Positions 35,659 to 43,976 of a stretch of 64,000 bases of DNA are shown one piece after another. Source of the stretch: JADMJV01 sp964649085 (GTDB lineage: Bacteria > Vulcanimicrobiota > Xenobia > Xenobiales > JADMJV01); the NCBI GenBank assembly GCA_964649085.1, contig CAZYPN010000004.1:137728-201727 (forward strand). The letters are read 5' to 3'. The translations under genes and the position numbers were made by a program. Within the stretch, counting starts at the first letter, position 1. Every line of letters begins with the position of its first letter. The notes under the pieces were generated by a model that was not told the origin of the DNA, made no database searches, and saw only the letters and a list, made by a program, of their open reading frames with translations.

Positions 35659-36414
35659 TTACTCGACGGCCAGCAGGCGAATCGGCGTCGACTGGAAGTT
35701 GTCGACCAGAGCTTCGAGCACGTCGGCCGTGTCTTGCTCGTCTTCTTCATCGTCGACTTCGAAATAGAGCCCTTTGGCTCGGGCCGACTCGACGACGGGA
35801 ATGCAGTTGGGACAGTTGTCTTCGTCGGCCAGGCGGATCATGCGCAGGCCTTCCAACTCTTCCAGCAGGGCTTCCGCTCTATGATGTTTGAAGTCTTCGG
35901 GATAGGCGTCGAGCACGAAGCCGCTCGACTTGCAGTCGTCCTGGCTGACCCGCCGGGCCACCAGTTCATACAGCAGTACGGCTGGCGAGCGGTCGCCCGA
36001 GTCCAGTGACTGCTTCAATTCTTGCCCCAGTTGGGAACCGCTGGCGACCTCCTGGCGGATCAAGTCGCCCATGTTGAGGTGGACCAGTCCCAGGTTTTCA
36101 GCCAGTTTCTGGGCCTGGTTTTCTTTGCTGGACTGATCGTCGCCGAGAAGAAGCAGAGCCAGTGGCGAGGTTTGAGCCGCCACACCGGCGGCCGTCAGCG
36201 AGCTCTGGCGGGCCAGGTTTTCCAGATGGGCCGGCACCATGTTGCCGCCGTCTTTGGCCTTCACCTCGGCCTGGGGAGAACTGGGGCTCAGGCTGACCTG
36301 ATCGGGGATCAGTTTGTATTCGGTATTTCCCATCGTGGCACGAGGAGCCACCGCTCCCCAGGGATTGCCGGTGGAGCGAGGGAGTTGACCGATGGAAGAA
36401 GAGATCACACTCAT
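35659..36414 (-). CDS. Pseudo-adenylate kinase (adenylate-kinase-like protein lacking P-loop)
   Basis: A protein of 251 residues. Residues 1-80 are a low-complexity extension. From ~85 the adenylate kinase order is clear: LALLLLGDDQSSKENQ where the P-loop GxPGxGKGTQ should be (only Lys and Gln kept), then LAENLGLVHLNMGDLIR, VASGSQLGQELKQSLDSG, LVARRVSQDDCKSSGFVLDAYPED. In the last motif the usual DGFPR is DAYPE, losing the catalytic Arg. The LID region is missing or altered, and an acidic tail follows. It is probably not an active kinase and could be a nucleotide sensor or structural relic. It lies 36 nt upstream of metH on the same strand. Confidence 0.7.
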   Translation of the reverse strand: MSVISSSIGQLPRSTGNPWGAVAPRATMGNTEYKLIPDQVSLSPSSPQAEVKAKDGGNMVPAHLENLARQSSLTAAGVAAQTSPLALLLLGDDQSSKENQAQKLAENLGLVHLNMGDLIRQEVASGSQLGQELKQSLDSGDRSPAVLLYELVARRVSQDDCKSSGFVLDAYPEDFKHHRAEALLEELEGLRMIRLADEDNCPNCIPVVESARAKGLYFEVDDEEDEQDTADVLEALVDNFQSTPIRLLAVE

Positions 36415-36461
36415 CGCATGCTCATCCTAGTGGACAGTCGTGAACGAGCTTTTGCCGACTT

Positions 36462-37436
36462 ATGAACGGATCGCAACCTTGTCGTCACGAAGAGCACTCG
36501 ATGCAGACTCTGCGCGATGCCCGCAATCGCTTTCATCTTCTGGAGGTGCTCTGTGACGAAATGCTGTCCACCTTTCAGGCTGAGCGCGTGGCGGTATTGG
36601 AGTGGGCGAGCGGTGCGCCGATGGTCCTGGCCGGACGCGGATTGGAAGGCAGAATGAAGGAACCGGATGCTCAGGCCTGTGTCAGGGCGGTGCACGATGC
36701 CTGGCACCGAGACCGGGGCGCGCTCGACCAGAATTGGGTTGAGGTAAAACCCTCGGCCACCACGCCCCCCTGGTACCCCATTCGCCTGATCCTGACCTGC
36801 CCGGTAGAATTAACCGAACGTCGCTTGCTGCTCTACGCCGATCGTAGAATCATCCAAGGGCTCTACGGACCGGAGCAGGTCCCCCTACTGGAAGAATTGG
36901 CCCGGAACTTCGCCGAGGTGTGGGTGGACAAGCCGGGCTATCCTTCCCTTCCGGCCAGGGTGCACTGGGGCTTGCAACGCTACTTTGAAGAATCTTCAGG
37001 CCGCAGGCCGCTGCAGCAGCGATTGTTGGAAAAGTTACAGGAACTCTTCAAGGCTGAAAGAGCCGCCCTGTTTCGCAAGAGTAGCCTGGGCCTGGAACTG
37101 GTCGAAGGTCTGGAAATCGGTCAAGAACAGCTCGCCCTTGAGAGCTTTCAGTCCACTCGCAATCTGCTCGAACTTGCGATCGAAGAAGGGCGCGGACCGA
37201 ACCTGACTTCGTCGCTTGGCGACCCGAGATTCATCCCTCATCGGGATTCTGTGCCGTCAGGGCTGCGCTCGGTGCTTTGCATTGGTATTCGAGACCGGCA
37301 TGGCCAGATCGGGGCACTCTATCTGGATCGAAGGCTCCGCCAGGATTACTTTGATCGGCTGGCCTTCGCCGACCTGGAGAAAATTGCCGAGCTAGCTGTG
37401 GGCTGCGGGCTGTCGCTGGCGCCGCCATTCGAATAG
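36462..37436 (+). CDS. Tandem GAF-like sensory protein
   Basis: A protein of 324 residues without an output domain. The second half is a clear GAF domain (about 165-320: LRSVLCIGIRDRHGQIGALYLDRRLRQDYF), matching the GAF of the histidine kinase at 14754 in style. The first half is a diverged GAF-like domain (FQAERVAVLEW, RLLLYADRRIIQG). An ATG at 36501, preceded by GAAGAG, is an equally good start and would remove 13 residues. It may present a ligand signal to a separate kinase. The last 45 nt overlap the convergent SpoU gene. Confidence 0.7.
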   Translation: MNGSQPCRHEEHSMQTLRDARNRFHLLEVLCDEMLSTFQAERVAVLEWASGAPMVLAGRGLEGRMKEPDAQACVRAVHDAWHRDRGALDQNWVEVKPSATTPPWYPIRLILTCPVELTERRLLLYADRRIIQGLYGPEQVPLLEELARNFAEVWVDKPGYPSLPARVHWGLQRYFEESSGRRPLQQRLLEKLQELFKAERAALFRKSSLGLELVEGLEIGQEQLALESFQSTRNLLELAIEEGRGPNLTSSLGDPRFIPHRDSVPSGLRSVLCIGIRDRHGQIGALYLDRRLRQDYFDRLAFADLEKIAELAVGCGLSLAPPFE

Positions 37437-38141
37437 CACAATAGCCGCGCTGACGCCGGCATTGAGTGACTCGCAGCCATCGGCCATGGGAATGGTGCAG
37501 GTCGCCTGCAATTGCGAACTCACCTCGGGGCTGAGGCCGTGGGCTTCGCTGCCCACCGCCAGCACCCAGCCCTCGGGCCAGTTGAACTGGTAGAGGGACT
37601 GAGCGGAGCGAGGGCTGAGCCCGATGCAGGGCAGGCCCTGGGGCAACTCTGCCAGCGACTCCAGCCGGTAACAGGGCAGGTGGAATACGGCTCCAGCGCT
37701 GCTGCGCACCACCTTGGGGCCGAACGGGTCTACCCCCCCCAGACAGGCCAGGGCCTGGGCACCCGCCGCCCGGGCCGTGCGCATCAGGCTTCCCAGATTG
37801 CCGGGGTCGGCAATGCCGTCGGCCAGCACGATGTGGTGCCACTGCTGCAGCGCGGGCCAGGCGTTCGCCTCACACAGCGCGACCACCCCCTGACAGGTTT
37901 CGGCATCGCTAAGACGGGCCAGCATCTCGGCACTGACTTCCAGGCATTCCGCCCCCGTCTTCGGGTCGGGGCGGAAGCGGTTGGGGTCGTAGAGCAGGTG
38001 GCGCACCGGGTGGTGACCCCGCAGTGCCTCTTCCAACAACTTGGGACCCTCCACAAGGAAGAGTCCCAGTTCCCGGCGCCGGGCCGGTTTGTCCAGCTGA
38101 AGCCAGTGCTTCCAGCGGGCGCTGTTTTTGCCCAGCTGCAC
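37392..38141 (-). CDS. SpoU/TrmH-family RNA 2'-O-methyltransferase
   Basis: A protein of 249 residues. It has an N-terminal substrate-binding part (FLVEGPKLLEEAL) and a SPOUT knot domain with the three motifs DPGNLGSLMRTARAAGA, GSEAHGLS and IPMADGCESLNAGVSAAI. It methylates ribose 2'-OH in rRNA or tRNA using SAM; the target base is not readable. The GTG start lies 1 nt after the stop of the ferredoxin oxidoreductase beta gene, so it is the last gene of that operon. Confidence 0.92.
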   Translation of the reverse strand: MQLGKNSARWKHWLQLDKPARRRELGLFLVEGPKLLEEALRGHHPVRHLLYDPNRFRPDPKTGAECLEVSAEMLARLSDAETCQGVVALCEANAWPALQQWHHIVLADGIADPGNLGSLMRTARAAGAQALACLGGVDPFGPKVVRSSAGAVFHLPCYRLESLAELPQGLPCIGLSPRSAQSLYQFNWPEGWVLAVGSEAHGLSPEVSSQLQATCTIPMADGCESLNAGVSAAIVLFEWRRQRQPAAHS

Positions 38142-38142
38142 T

Positions 38143-39642
38143 TCAGACCAGAGCGGCTTCGGCCATTTCCGCCGTCAGACAACCCAGTGGTTTCAGGTCG
38201 CCGTCGACGACGGTAAGGCAGGAGACTCCGAGCCTGGCCATTTCGTACACGGCCTGGGTAAGATTGCTCTTGGCCGACACAAAAGCTTCCTTCTGGATGC
38301 CGACCTGTTCCAGGCTTATCTGTTCGGGTTGGTCCACGAGAGTCGCCACGCGGATCAGGTCCTGGCTGGTCAGGCTGCCGGCAAAGCAGCCCTGAGCGTC
38401 GACCAACGCCAGAAAGCCGTTCTTCATGTGCGGCAGGCCTTCGGCCAGAGTGGCCTGAGCCGATACCGACGGCACCGGCGCCAACGCCACTTGGGCCAAC
38501 GGGGTGCGGGCGGCCTTGAGGGCCAGATCGCCATAGCCCGCGCTCCAGCCCGACAGCATTTCTTCCATCAGTTCGGGCGACGAGGCGCTGAGCGAGTGGT
38601 TCTCGCGACCGTCCTCGCCCACCGACCAGAGGTCGGAGGAGCAGAAGAGGGCTCGCAGATCCCCCTTGCCCTTGAGTTGTCGGGCCTGCTGGACCTGGGC
38701 CATGAGGCCCTCCTCGTAGAGCGGTTTATGTACCGCCCGGAAGATGCCCAGCGGCACCGGGAACTCGGGAAAGGTCAGGCGACTCATCAGGTAGGCCAGA
38801 GCCGGATCGCTGCGGTGGGCGTCGTGCACCAGCAGATCCGACTCGCTGATGCCCTCGCCCAACGACACCACTTCGGGCAGCATCGTCTGGTGATTGAGGC
38901 GGATGCCCTTCGAGCCTCCCCCAAAAACCATGGGTTTCCCGTGCTCGAGCAGCAGAGTGTGGTCTTTCTTGGTGGCGTTGTCCTTAACGTGATCCCAGGC
39001 GCCATCGTTGAAGATGTTGCAGTTCTGGAATACCTCGACGAAGGCTGCACCTGGATGCAGCGCGGCTTGCTTGAGCACTTCGCCCAGGTGTTTGATCTCC
39101 GTATCGACCGAGCGCGCTACAAAGGTGGCCTCGGCCGCCAGGGCGACGCTCAGGGGGTTGAGCGGTTGCTCGACCGTGCCCATCGGGCTCGATTTGGTTT
39201 TGGCTCCGGGCAACGAGGTGGGAGAATATTGCCCCTTGGTCAGCCCGTAGATGCGATTGTTGAACAGGATCACGGTGAGGTTCACGTTGCGCCGCAGCAC
39301 GTGCAGCATATGGTTGCCGCCAATGCTGAAACCATCGCCGTCACCGGTAATAACGAATACGTGCAGGTCGGGGCGAGCGACCTTCAGGCCTGTGGCCAGG
39401 GTGGGCGCGCGGCCGTGAATCGAGTGAATTCCGTAGGTGTCCATGTAGTAGGGAAATCGGCTTGAGCAGCCGATACCCGACACAAACACGAAGTTTTCGC
39501 GGGGCAGGCCCAATTCGGGCAGCACCTTTTGAACTTGAGCCAGGATGGAGTAGTCGCCACAGCCTGGGCACCAGCGCACTTCCTGGTCGCTGCTATAGTC
39601 TTTGCGATTCTGGGCCGGAACCGGGGGTTGTAACAGCTGCAT
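38143..39642 (-). CDS. 2-oxoacid:ferredoxin oxidoreductase beta subunit with C-terminal CBS-like extension
   Basis: A protein of 499 residues. Residues 1-290 are a standard KorB/OFOR beta subunit: WCPGCGDYSI, GIGCSSRFP, GDGDGFSIGGNH (thiamine diphosphate and Mg site) and LTKGQYSPTS. The C-terminal ~160 residues are not part of usual beta subunits (about 290-340) and contain CBS-like segments (HMKNGFLALVDAQG, LGVSCLTVVDGDLKPLGC), suggesting allosteric adenylate binding. With the alpha subunit it oxidatively decarboxylates a 2-oxoacid (likely 2-oxoglutarate) to acyl-CoA, reducing ferredoxin. Its ATG overlaps the alpha stop (TAATG). Confidence 0.93.
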   Translation of the reverse strand: MQLLQPPVPAQNRKDYSSDQEVRWCPGCGDYSILAQVQKVLPELGLPRENFVFVSGIGCSSRFPYYMDTYGIHSIHGRAPTLATGLKVARPDLHVFVITGDGDGFSIGGNHMLHVLRRNVNLTVILFNNRIYGLTKGQYSPTSLPGAKTKSSPMGTVEQPLNPLSVALAAEATFVARSVDTEIKHLGEVLKQAALHPGAAFVEVFQNCNIFNDGAWDHVKDNATKKDHTLLLEHGKPMVFGGGSKGIRLNHQTMLPEVVSLGEGISESDLLVHDAHRSDPALAYLMSRLTFPEFPVPLGIFRAVHKPLYEEGLMAQVQQARQLKGKGDLRALFCSSDLWSVGEDGRENHSLSASSPELMEEMLSGWSAGYGDLALKAARTPLAQVALAPVPSVSAQATLAEGLPHMKNGFLALVDAQGCFAGSLTSQDLIRVATLVDQPEQISLEQVGIQKEAFVSAKSNLTQAVYEMARLGVSCLTVVDGDLKPLGCLTAEMAEAALV

Positions 39643-41486
39643 TAGCGTGCTCCTTTCAGCACTTCGACGATGCGGGCGTGGATTTCGGCGATTTTGAAGG
39701 GCTTACCCTGGACCTTGGTCAGTTGCTCCAGATCCACACCGAAGCGTCCGCGCAGCAACAGTGACAGCTGGCCAGCATTGAGTTCGCAGACCAGAACTTT
39801 CTTGTAGTTGCCCAGTACAGACTTCAGATTTTTGGGGAAAGGGCTGAGGTAACGGATGTGGGCGTGGGCCACTTTGTGGCCCTCGGCTTGAGCCTGTTGC
39901 ACGGCCGAGCGCAGGGCGCCATAGGTGCCGCCCCAACCCACGACCAGCAGATCGCCCGACTCGGGGCCAAAGACTTCCTGGTCGGGAATGACCTCACTCA
40001 GTTTCTCCACCTTGGCCGCCCGCTCGTTGACCATCTGCTGGTGGTGCAGCGGGTTATAGCTGACGTTCCCGGTTTCGGGTGCCTTGGCGAGGCCACCGAT
40101 TCGATGCTCCATGCCCTTGGTGCCGGGCAGCACCCAGGGTCGTCCGCCCGCTTCGGTGCGAGCATAGGGCAGGAAATTCTCCGGGTTGGTGCGATGGTCG
40201 CAGTCGATGGGGGCGATCAGATCGGGGTGAGGAATGCGCCACGGCTCGGAACTGTTGGCAATATAGCCATCGGTCAGCAAGATCACCGGGCACATGGCCC
40301 GCACCGCCAGACGGAAGGCCTCGACCGCCATCGTAAAGCAGTCGCCGGGCGTGGCGGCCGCGATGATCGGCAGTGGGCTCTCGCCATTGCGTCCGAAGAA
40401 GCTCATCATCAGGTCCGACTGCTCGGTTTTTGTGGGCAAGCCGGTTGAAGGGCCGCCACGCTGCACGTTGATGAGCACCATGGGCAGCTCCAGCACCAGC
40501 GCCAGGTTCAGGGCCTCCGATTTGAGGGCCACGCCGGGGCCGCTCGAGGCGGTGACGGCGAAGGCACCGCCGAAGGCCGCGCCGATGGTGGCGCCCATAG
40601 CGGCGATTTCGTCCTCGGCCTGAAAGGTGCGCACGTCGAAGTGACGCAGCCCTGCCAGGAAGTGGAGGATGTCGGAAGCGGGCGTGATCGGATAGGTACC
40701 ATAGAAGAGCGGCTTGCCCGAGCGGTTGGCGGCGGCCACCAGTCCCAGCGCTACGGCTTCGTTGCCCGTGATCTTCCGATACACCCCGGCGGGTAGCCGG
40801 GCCGGCGCGATGCGATAGCGGGTTTGGAAGGTTTCGGTGGTTTCACCGTAGTGATAGCCGGCTTTGAAAGCCCGCATGTTGGATTGTTGAATTTCCGGCT
40901 TCTTGAACTTGGCCTTGATCCAGTCCACCAGGCTTTCCACCGGCCGGTCGTAGATCCAGAAGGCCAGGCCGAGCGCGAAGAAGTTCTTGGTGCGGTCTAC
41001 GTCCTTTTTATTCAGCCCTTCAACGCCCTCCAGTGCCTCCCGATTCAGGGTGCTGATGGGAATACGATGAACGCGGAACTTGTCCAGGCTGCCGTCTTCC
41101 AGCGGATTGCTGGAGTAGTGGGCTTTCTTCAGATTGTTGTCGGTGAAGGCATCGGTGTTGATGATCAGCACTCCGCCTGTCTTCAGGTCGGCCAGGTTGG
41201 CGGCCAGCGCCGCCGGATTCATGGCCACCAGTACGTCGGGGGCGTCGCCCGGGGTGAAGATGTCGGTGTTGGCCAGGTTGACCTGGAAGCCGCTGACGCC
41301 TGCCAGCGTGCCGGCTGGGGCACGAATCTCGGCGGGAAAGTCAGGAAAGGTGCTGATGTCGTTGCCGACCAGAGCCGAGGCGTTGGTAAACAAAGTTCCG
41401 GTCAGTTGCATACCGTCGCCAGAGTCACCCGAGAAACGGATGATGACGGATTCGATTTCTTCGATCTTGGGAGCGGTTAATGTCAC
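39642..41486 (-). CDS. 2-oxoacid:ferredoxin oxidoreductase alpha subunit (fused gamma-alpha)
   Basis: A protein of 614 residues. Residues 1-190 are the gamma domain (FSGDSGDGMQLTGTLF, FPAEIRAPAGTLAGVSGFQV). The alpha domain follows (GNEAVALGLVAAANRSGKPL, GTYPITPASDILHFLAG, ASSGPGVALKSEALNLA, VQRGGPSTGLPTKTEQSDL). This gamma-alpha fusion is typical of 2-oxoglutarate:ferredoxin oxidoreductase (KorA). It forms the catalytic complex with the beta subunit encoded directly downstream, and feeds succinyl-CoA and reduced ferredoxin into central metabolism. A CBS-like gene precedes it by 12 nt. Confidence 0.93.
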   Translation of the reverse strand: MTLTAPKIEEIESVIIRFSGDSGDGMQLTGTLFTNASALVGNDISTFPDFPAEIRAPAGTLAGVSGFQVNLANTDIFTPGDAPDVLVAMNPAALAANLADLKTGGVLIINTDAFTDNNLKKAHYSSNPLEDGSLDKFRVHRIPISTLNREALEGVEGLNKKDVDRTKNFFALGLAFWIYDRPVESLVDWIKAKFKKPEIQQSNMRAFKAGYHYGETTETFQTRYRIAPARLPAGVYRKITGNEAVALGLVAAANRSGKPLFYGTYPITPASDILHFLAGLRHFDVRTFQAEDEIAAMGATIGAAFGGAFAVTASSGPGVALKSEALNLALVLELPMVLINVQRGGPSTGLPTKTEQSDLMMSFFGRNGESPLPIIAAATPGDCFTMAVEAFRLAVRAMCPVILLTDGYIANSSEPWRIPHPDLIAPIDCDHRTNPENFLPYARTEAGGRPWVLPGTKGMEHRIGGLAKAPETGNVSYNPLHHQQMVNERAAKVEKLSEVIPDQEVFGPESGDLLVVGWGGTYGALRSAVQQAQAEGHKVAHAHIRYLSPFPKNLKSVLGNYKKVLVCELNAGQLSLLLRGRFGVDLEQLTKVQGKPFKIAEIHARIVEVLKGAR

Positions 41487-41498
41487 GGGCTCTGTCTC

Positions 41499-41948
41499 CT
41501 ACACCTTGGCTACCGAGGCGTCGTTGCGACCCCATTCGGGGGAAAATACGTAGGGCGAAGTCAATCGCCGTTGGGCGGCAAAGCGGGCCCAGCTGGTCCA
41601 GTTGAGCATGTGCTGCAACTGCCCCTGCCCGCCCACGCCGACCCAGCCGTGCTGTTGGAGCATGGCGTAGAGTTTGTCCAGGCCATCAGCCGGCGCCAAC
41701 ACAGTGAGAGGTTGAGCCACCTGGGCGGCGGGTTGCTGCAGAGCCTCGGGTCCCTGGAGCAGGAGTTCAGGGAGCTGTTCCCCGGAAAGATATCGCCAGG
41801 CTTCTTCCTGTGCGAATACTGCCACCACCGACTGGTGGTCGCGCAGTTTGTCCATCACCTGAGCGACGCTCAGGCTGGATTCCAGGGTCAAAAAGTGTTC
41901 GCCCCGCATGTCCCCTGTCGAGTGCTGGGCGAGTTCCTTGCTCTCCAT
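41499..41948 (-). CDS. CBS-like accessory protein of the oxidoreductase operon
   Basis: A protein of 149 residues. The ATG at 41948 is chosen because GGAGG lies a few nt upstream; a longer in-frame ORF without a ribosome site is rejected. Two repeats (SLSVAQVMDKLRDHQSVVAVF and TVLAPADGLDKLYAMLQQHG with WVGVGGQGQL) follow the beta-alpha-beta CBS pattern but are diverged. It lies 12 nt before the alpha subunit gene. With the CBS-like tail of the beta subunit, this suggests energy-charge control of the enzyme. Confidence 0.7.
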   Translation of the reverse strand: MESKELAQHSTGDMRGEHFLTLESSLSVAQVMDKLRDHQSVVAVFAQEEAWRYLSGEQLPELLLQGPEALQQPAAQVAQPLTVLAPADGLDKLYAMLQQHGWVGVGGQGQLQHMLNWTSWARFAAQRRLTSPYVFSPEWGRNDASVAKV

Positions 41949-42007
41949 CCTACCTCCGTTACCTTTTGTGCCCCACTGGTTTTCCCGCTCGAATGGAGGC
42001 GCAAACA

Positions 42008-43003
42008 TTAGACTCCGAAACGTTTCTTGAGCACCTGCTGTAGCTCGTAGCGTTCGGAGAAGTCGGGAATCATTTGCCACAGGCGCTCCAGCGAGGCCGT
42101 GTCTTCGGCGGACTCTACCCGTTCCAGGGCCTTCAGCGCCACCGCAGCCACCGCTCGGCGCGCCTTGGTGCCGCCAGCTGCCACCAGGTTGGGCCAGCGA
42201 AACCTCTCCTTGTCGCTGAAGTGGTCGAGCAGGGCCACGAATTCGTCGCGGCTGACGCGCTGTCGTTTGCCCAGGTAGTCGATCCATTGTTTGGCCCAGA
42301 GTTCCGGGCTGAGTTCCTGGTTCTCCAGCAGTTCCTTTTGGAACGAGGCCGCAACCGCATACTGCCGCGAGGCGTCCAGGGGGCTGCTCAGAGCCACCGT
42401 CACCTCGATTTCTTCATCGCGCACATCGGTCAACATGGGGCGGGCCCGGCGGAAGAAGAACCAGAACTTCTGGCTGGCCTGCGCGTCCATCCGCTTGATA
42501 AGGTCGGCCGGCTTCAAAATCTGGCCCCGCAACTGCAAGAGCCAGCCGTCCAAAAACAGCTGGTCGCTCGATTCCTTTTCCTGGCGCCAGCGCGTGCGCA
42601 GGGCTTCCAGCTCTTTGAGCGGCAGTTGCATACTTTTGGCCGCCCGGGAGGCTTCAGGATGAAAGAGCAGGCGTTCGCTGCGCAGCATCAGGCGTTCGGC
42701 CTGTCGCCACAGGGCCTCGTCGAGCAGCCCCTGGGCGCGCTCGAGAAAACCGCCGGGCGTCTCTTTTCGGCTGCGAGCTTCCTCCGACAGTGCCCGAGCC
42801 ACCACCGGTGACGGGGCCCAACTCCAGAAATAGGCGCTGGCCCGCAGCCAGGCCTCGTCCTCGGGCTGCAGGCCGATTTCCTGAAGAAACCCGGGGCGCT
42901 CCAGGCTGATGGTGTCGAAAGGCTCACTCAGAAAAGGTTTGAGGCGCTGAAGACAGGCGGGATTTTCCAGCTGTTGCAACTTTTCCGGCTGATAACTGCG
43001 CAT
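42008..43003 (-). CDS. Uncharacterised helical protein
   Basis: A protein of 331 residues from an ATG at 43003 (AGAAGGG upstream). It is rich in charged helices with Trp, no membrane segment and no motif I recognise. Several blocks look like HEAT- or TPR-like helix pairs (ARALSEEARSRKE, LLDEALWRQAERL, AGGTKARRAVAAVALKALE, SLERLWQMIPDFSERYEL). The last of these, with the AVAAVALKALE pattern, fits HEAT repeats. It lies 59 nt upstream of the CBS-like gene on the same strand; co-transcription is possible. Confidence 0.5.
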   Translation of the reverse strand: MRSYQPEKLQQLENPACLQRLKPFLSEPFDTISLERPGFLQEIGLQPEDEAWLRASAYFWSWAPSPVVARALSEEARSRKETPGGFLERAQGLLDEALWRQAERLMLRSERLLFHPEASRAAKSMQLPLKELEALRTRWRQEKESSDQLFLDGWLLQLRGQILKPADLIKRMDAQASQKFWFFFRRARPMLTDVRDEEIEVTVALSSPLDASRQYAVAASFQKELLENQELSPELWAKQWIDYLGKRQRVSRDEFVALLDHFSDKERFRWPNLVAAGGTKARRAVAAVALKALERVESAEDTASLERLWQMIPDFSERYELQQVLKKRFGV

Positions 43004-43048
43004 GGGTGCGCCCTTCTGGAATAGCAAAGTTCATCCTTTGCTCGTGGA

Positions 43049-43840
43049 ATGGCAACTCGCGTGGGAGCCCGCCTGAGCTACACTACAGCTGTGATTTTGC
43101 AGCGACGACTCAACCTGGGTTTACCCCAACGGAAACTGGCCGAGCAATTGGGCATCTCTCATCAGTGCCTGAGCCGCTACGAGCGTGGCCTGCGCCGCTG
43201 GCCCCCCGAGCTACTGACACGGGCCTGCAGGCTGCTCGGGTGTGAACCCGAGGGGCTGGAGGTCATTTCCTGGAGCCAGCATCGACGTTGGTCCGGGCAC
43301 CACCGCTGGCAGCTGGACATCGAGCCCGGCCCCAATTGGGCCGATACTCCGGCAGGATATGACGAGTTCTATCGCCAGCTCGGGCCCTTCGCCTTACCGT
43401 CCCTGACCTTTCGACGGGCCATTCGACTGGACTCCTCGCTGGAGGCCTGCGTATACAGCCAGTTGTTGCAGGCAGGTTCCTTTCCCGTTGCTGCTCGACC
43501 CGGAGCTTTACACTTTCCTCACCATCATCTGGTGGGAAGTTCGGGTGGAGCACTTGGGCTCAGTCTGCGAGCCGCCTTTCTGTTGCCTACACGCTGGCTG
43601 CTCTGGCCACAAATCACGTTCCAGCTGCCCAATCGTCAAATTCGAGTGGACGCCCTGGCCGCCTATCCCCCCCGATGGGTTGCTTTGGAGTTCGACGGGA
43701 CCGTTCACCCCAATCGAGCCTGGCGTGACAGCCAGCTCAACCTGCCCGTGCTGCACTATACGCCCCGGGATATTTTTGCCACTGGCTTCGCCACCCGCCT
43801 CATGCAGGACCTGGAGCAACATCGCCGGCGGCGCCGTTAG
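43049..43840 (+). CDS. XRE-type HTH protein with C-terminal nuclease-like domain
   Basis: A protein of 263 residues. Residues 15-70 form a Cro/CI-type helix-turn-helix (RRLNLGLPQRKLAEQLGISH, CLSRYERG). The C-terminal ~70 residues (RVDALAAYPPRWVALEFDG, then HPNRAWRDSQLNLPVLHYTP and basic tail RRRRR) resemble PD-(D/E)xK or Vsr-like small nucleases: an Asp, a Glu in VALEFDG and a following Arg/Asp pair. The DNA-binding part looks certain. The nuclease part is a weak motif call, and a regulatory domain is the alternative. It ends just before the tandem hairpin repeats. Confidence 0.6.
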   Translation: MATRVGARLSYTTAVILQRRLNLGLPQRKLAEQLGISHQCLSRYERGLRRWPPELLTRACRLLGCEPEGLEVISWSQHRRWSGHHRWQLDIEPGPNWADTPAGYDEFYRQLGPFALPSLTFRRAIRLDSSLEACVYSQLLQAGSFPVAARPGALHFPHHHLVGSSGGALGLSLRAAFLLPTRWLLWPQITFQLPNRQIRVDALAAYPPRWVALEFDGTVHPNRAWRDSQLNLPVLHYTPRDIFATGFATRLMQDLEQHRRRRR

Positions 43841-43843
43841 GCG

Positions 43844-43965
43844 GGCGCCACTCCGGCTGGCGCAAGGTGCCACTCCGGCTGGTGCCGGGCGCGGGCGCCA
43901 CTCCGGCTGGCGCAAGGTGCCACCCCGGCTGGCGCCGGGCGCGAGGTGCCACTCCGGCTGGCGCC
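43844..43965. repeat. 50-bp tandem repeat of hairpin units (2.5 copies)
   Basis: The unit 43841-43890 recurs at 43891-43940 with two base changes, and a third partial copy reaches 43965. Within it a 21-nt hairpin module, GGYGCCA CTCCGGC TGGCGCC-like, appears five times (43844, 43866, 43894, 43916, 43945); 7-bp arms with a 7-nt loop pair perfectly in the best copies. It fills the gap between convergent genes at 43840 and 43977, so it may act as a two-way transcription stop. There are no spacers, so it is not CRISPR. Confidence 0.9.
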
Positions 43966-43976
43966 GGCTGTGGGCG

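Noticed and set aside
34633..36009. 458-residue plus-strand frame
   Set aside because: It crosses metH and the pseudo-adenylate kinase gene in antisense; composition and lack of motifs mark it as a shadow.
38128..39465. 445-residue plus-strand frame
   Set aside because: It is antisense to the oxidoreductase beta subunit, with no ribosome site and no domain.
43844..43965. CRISPR array
   Set aside because: Repeats are directly adjacent with no unique spacers, and no cas genes are present.
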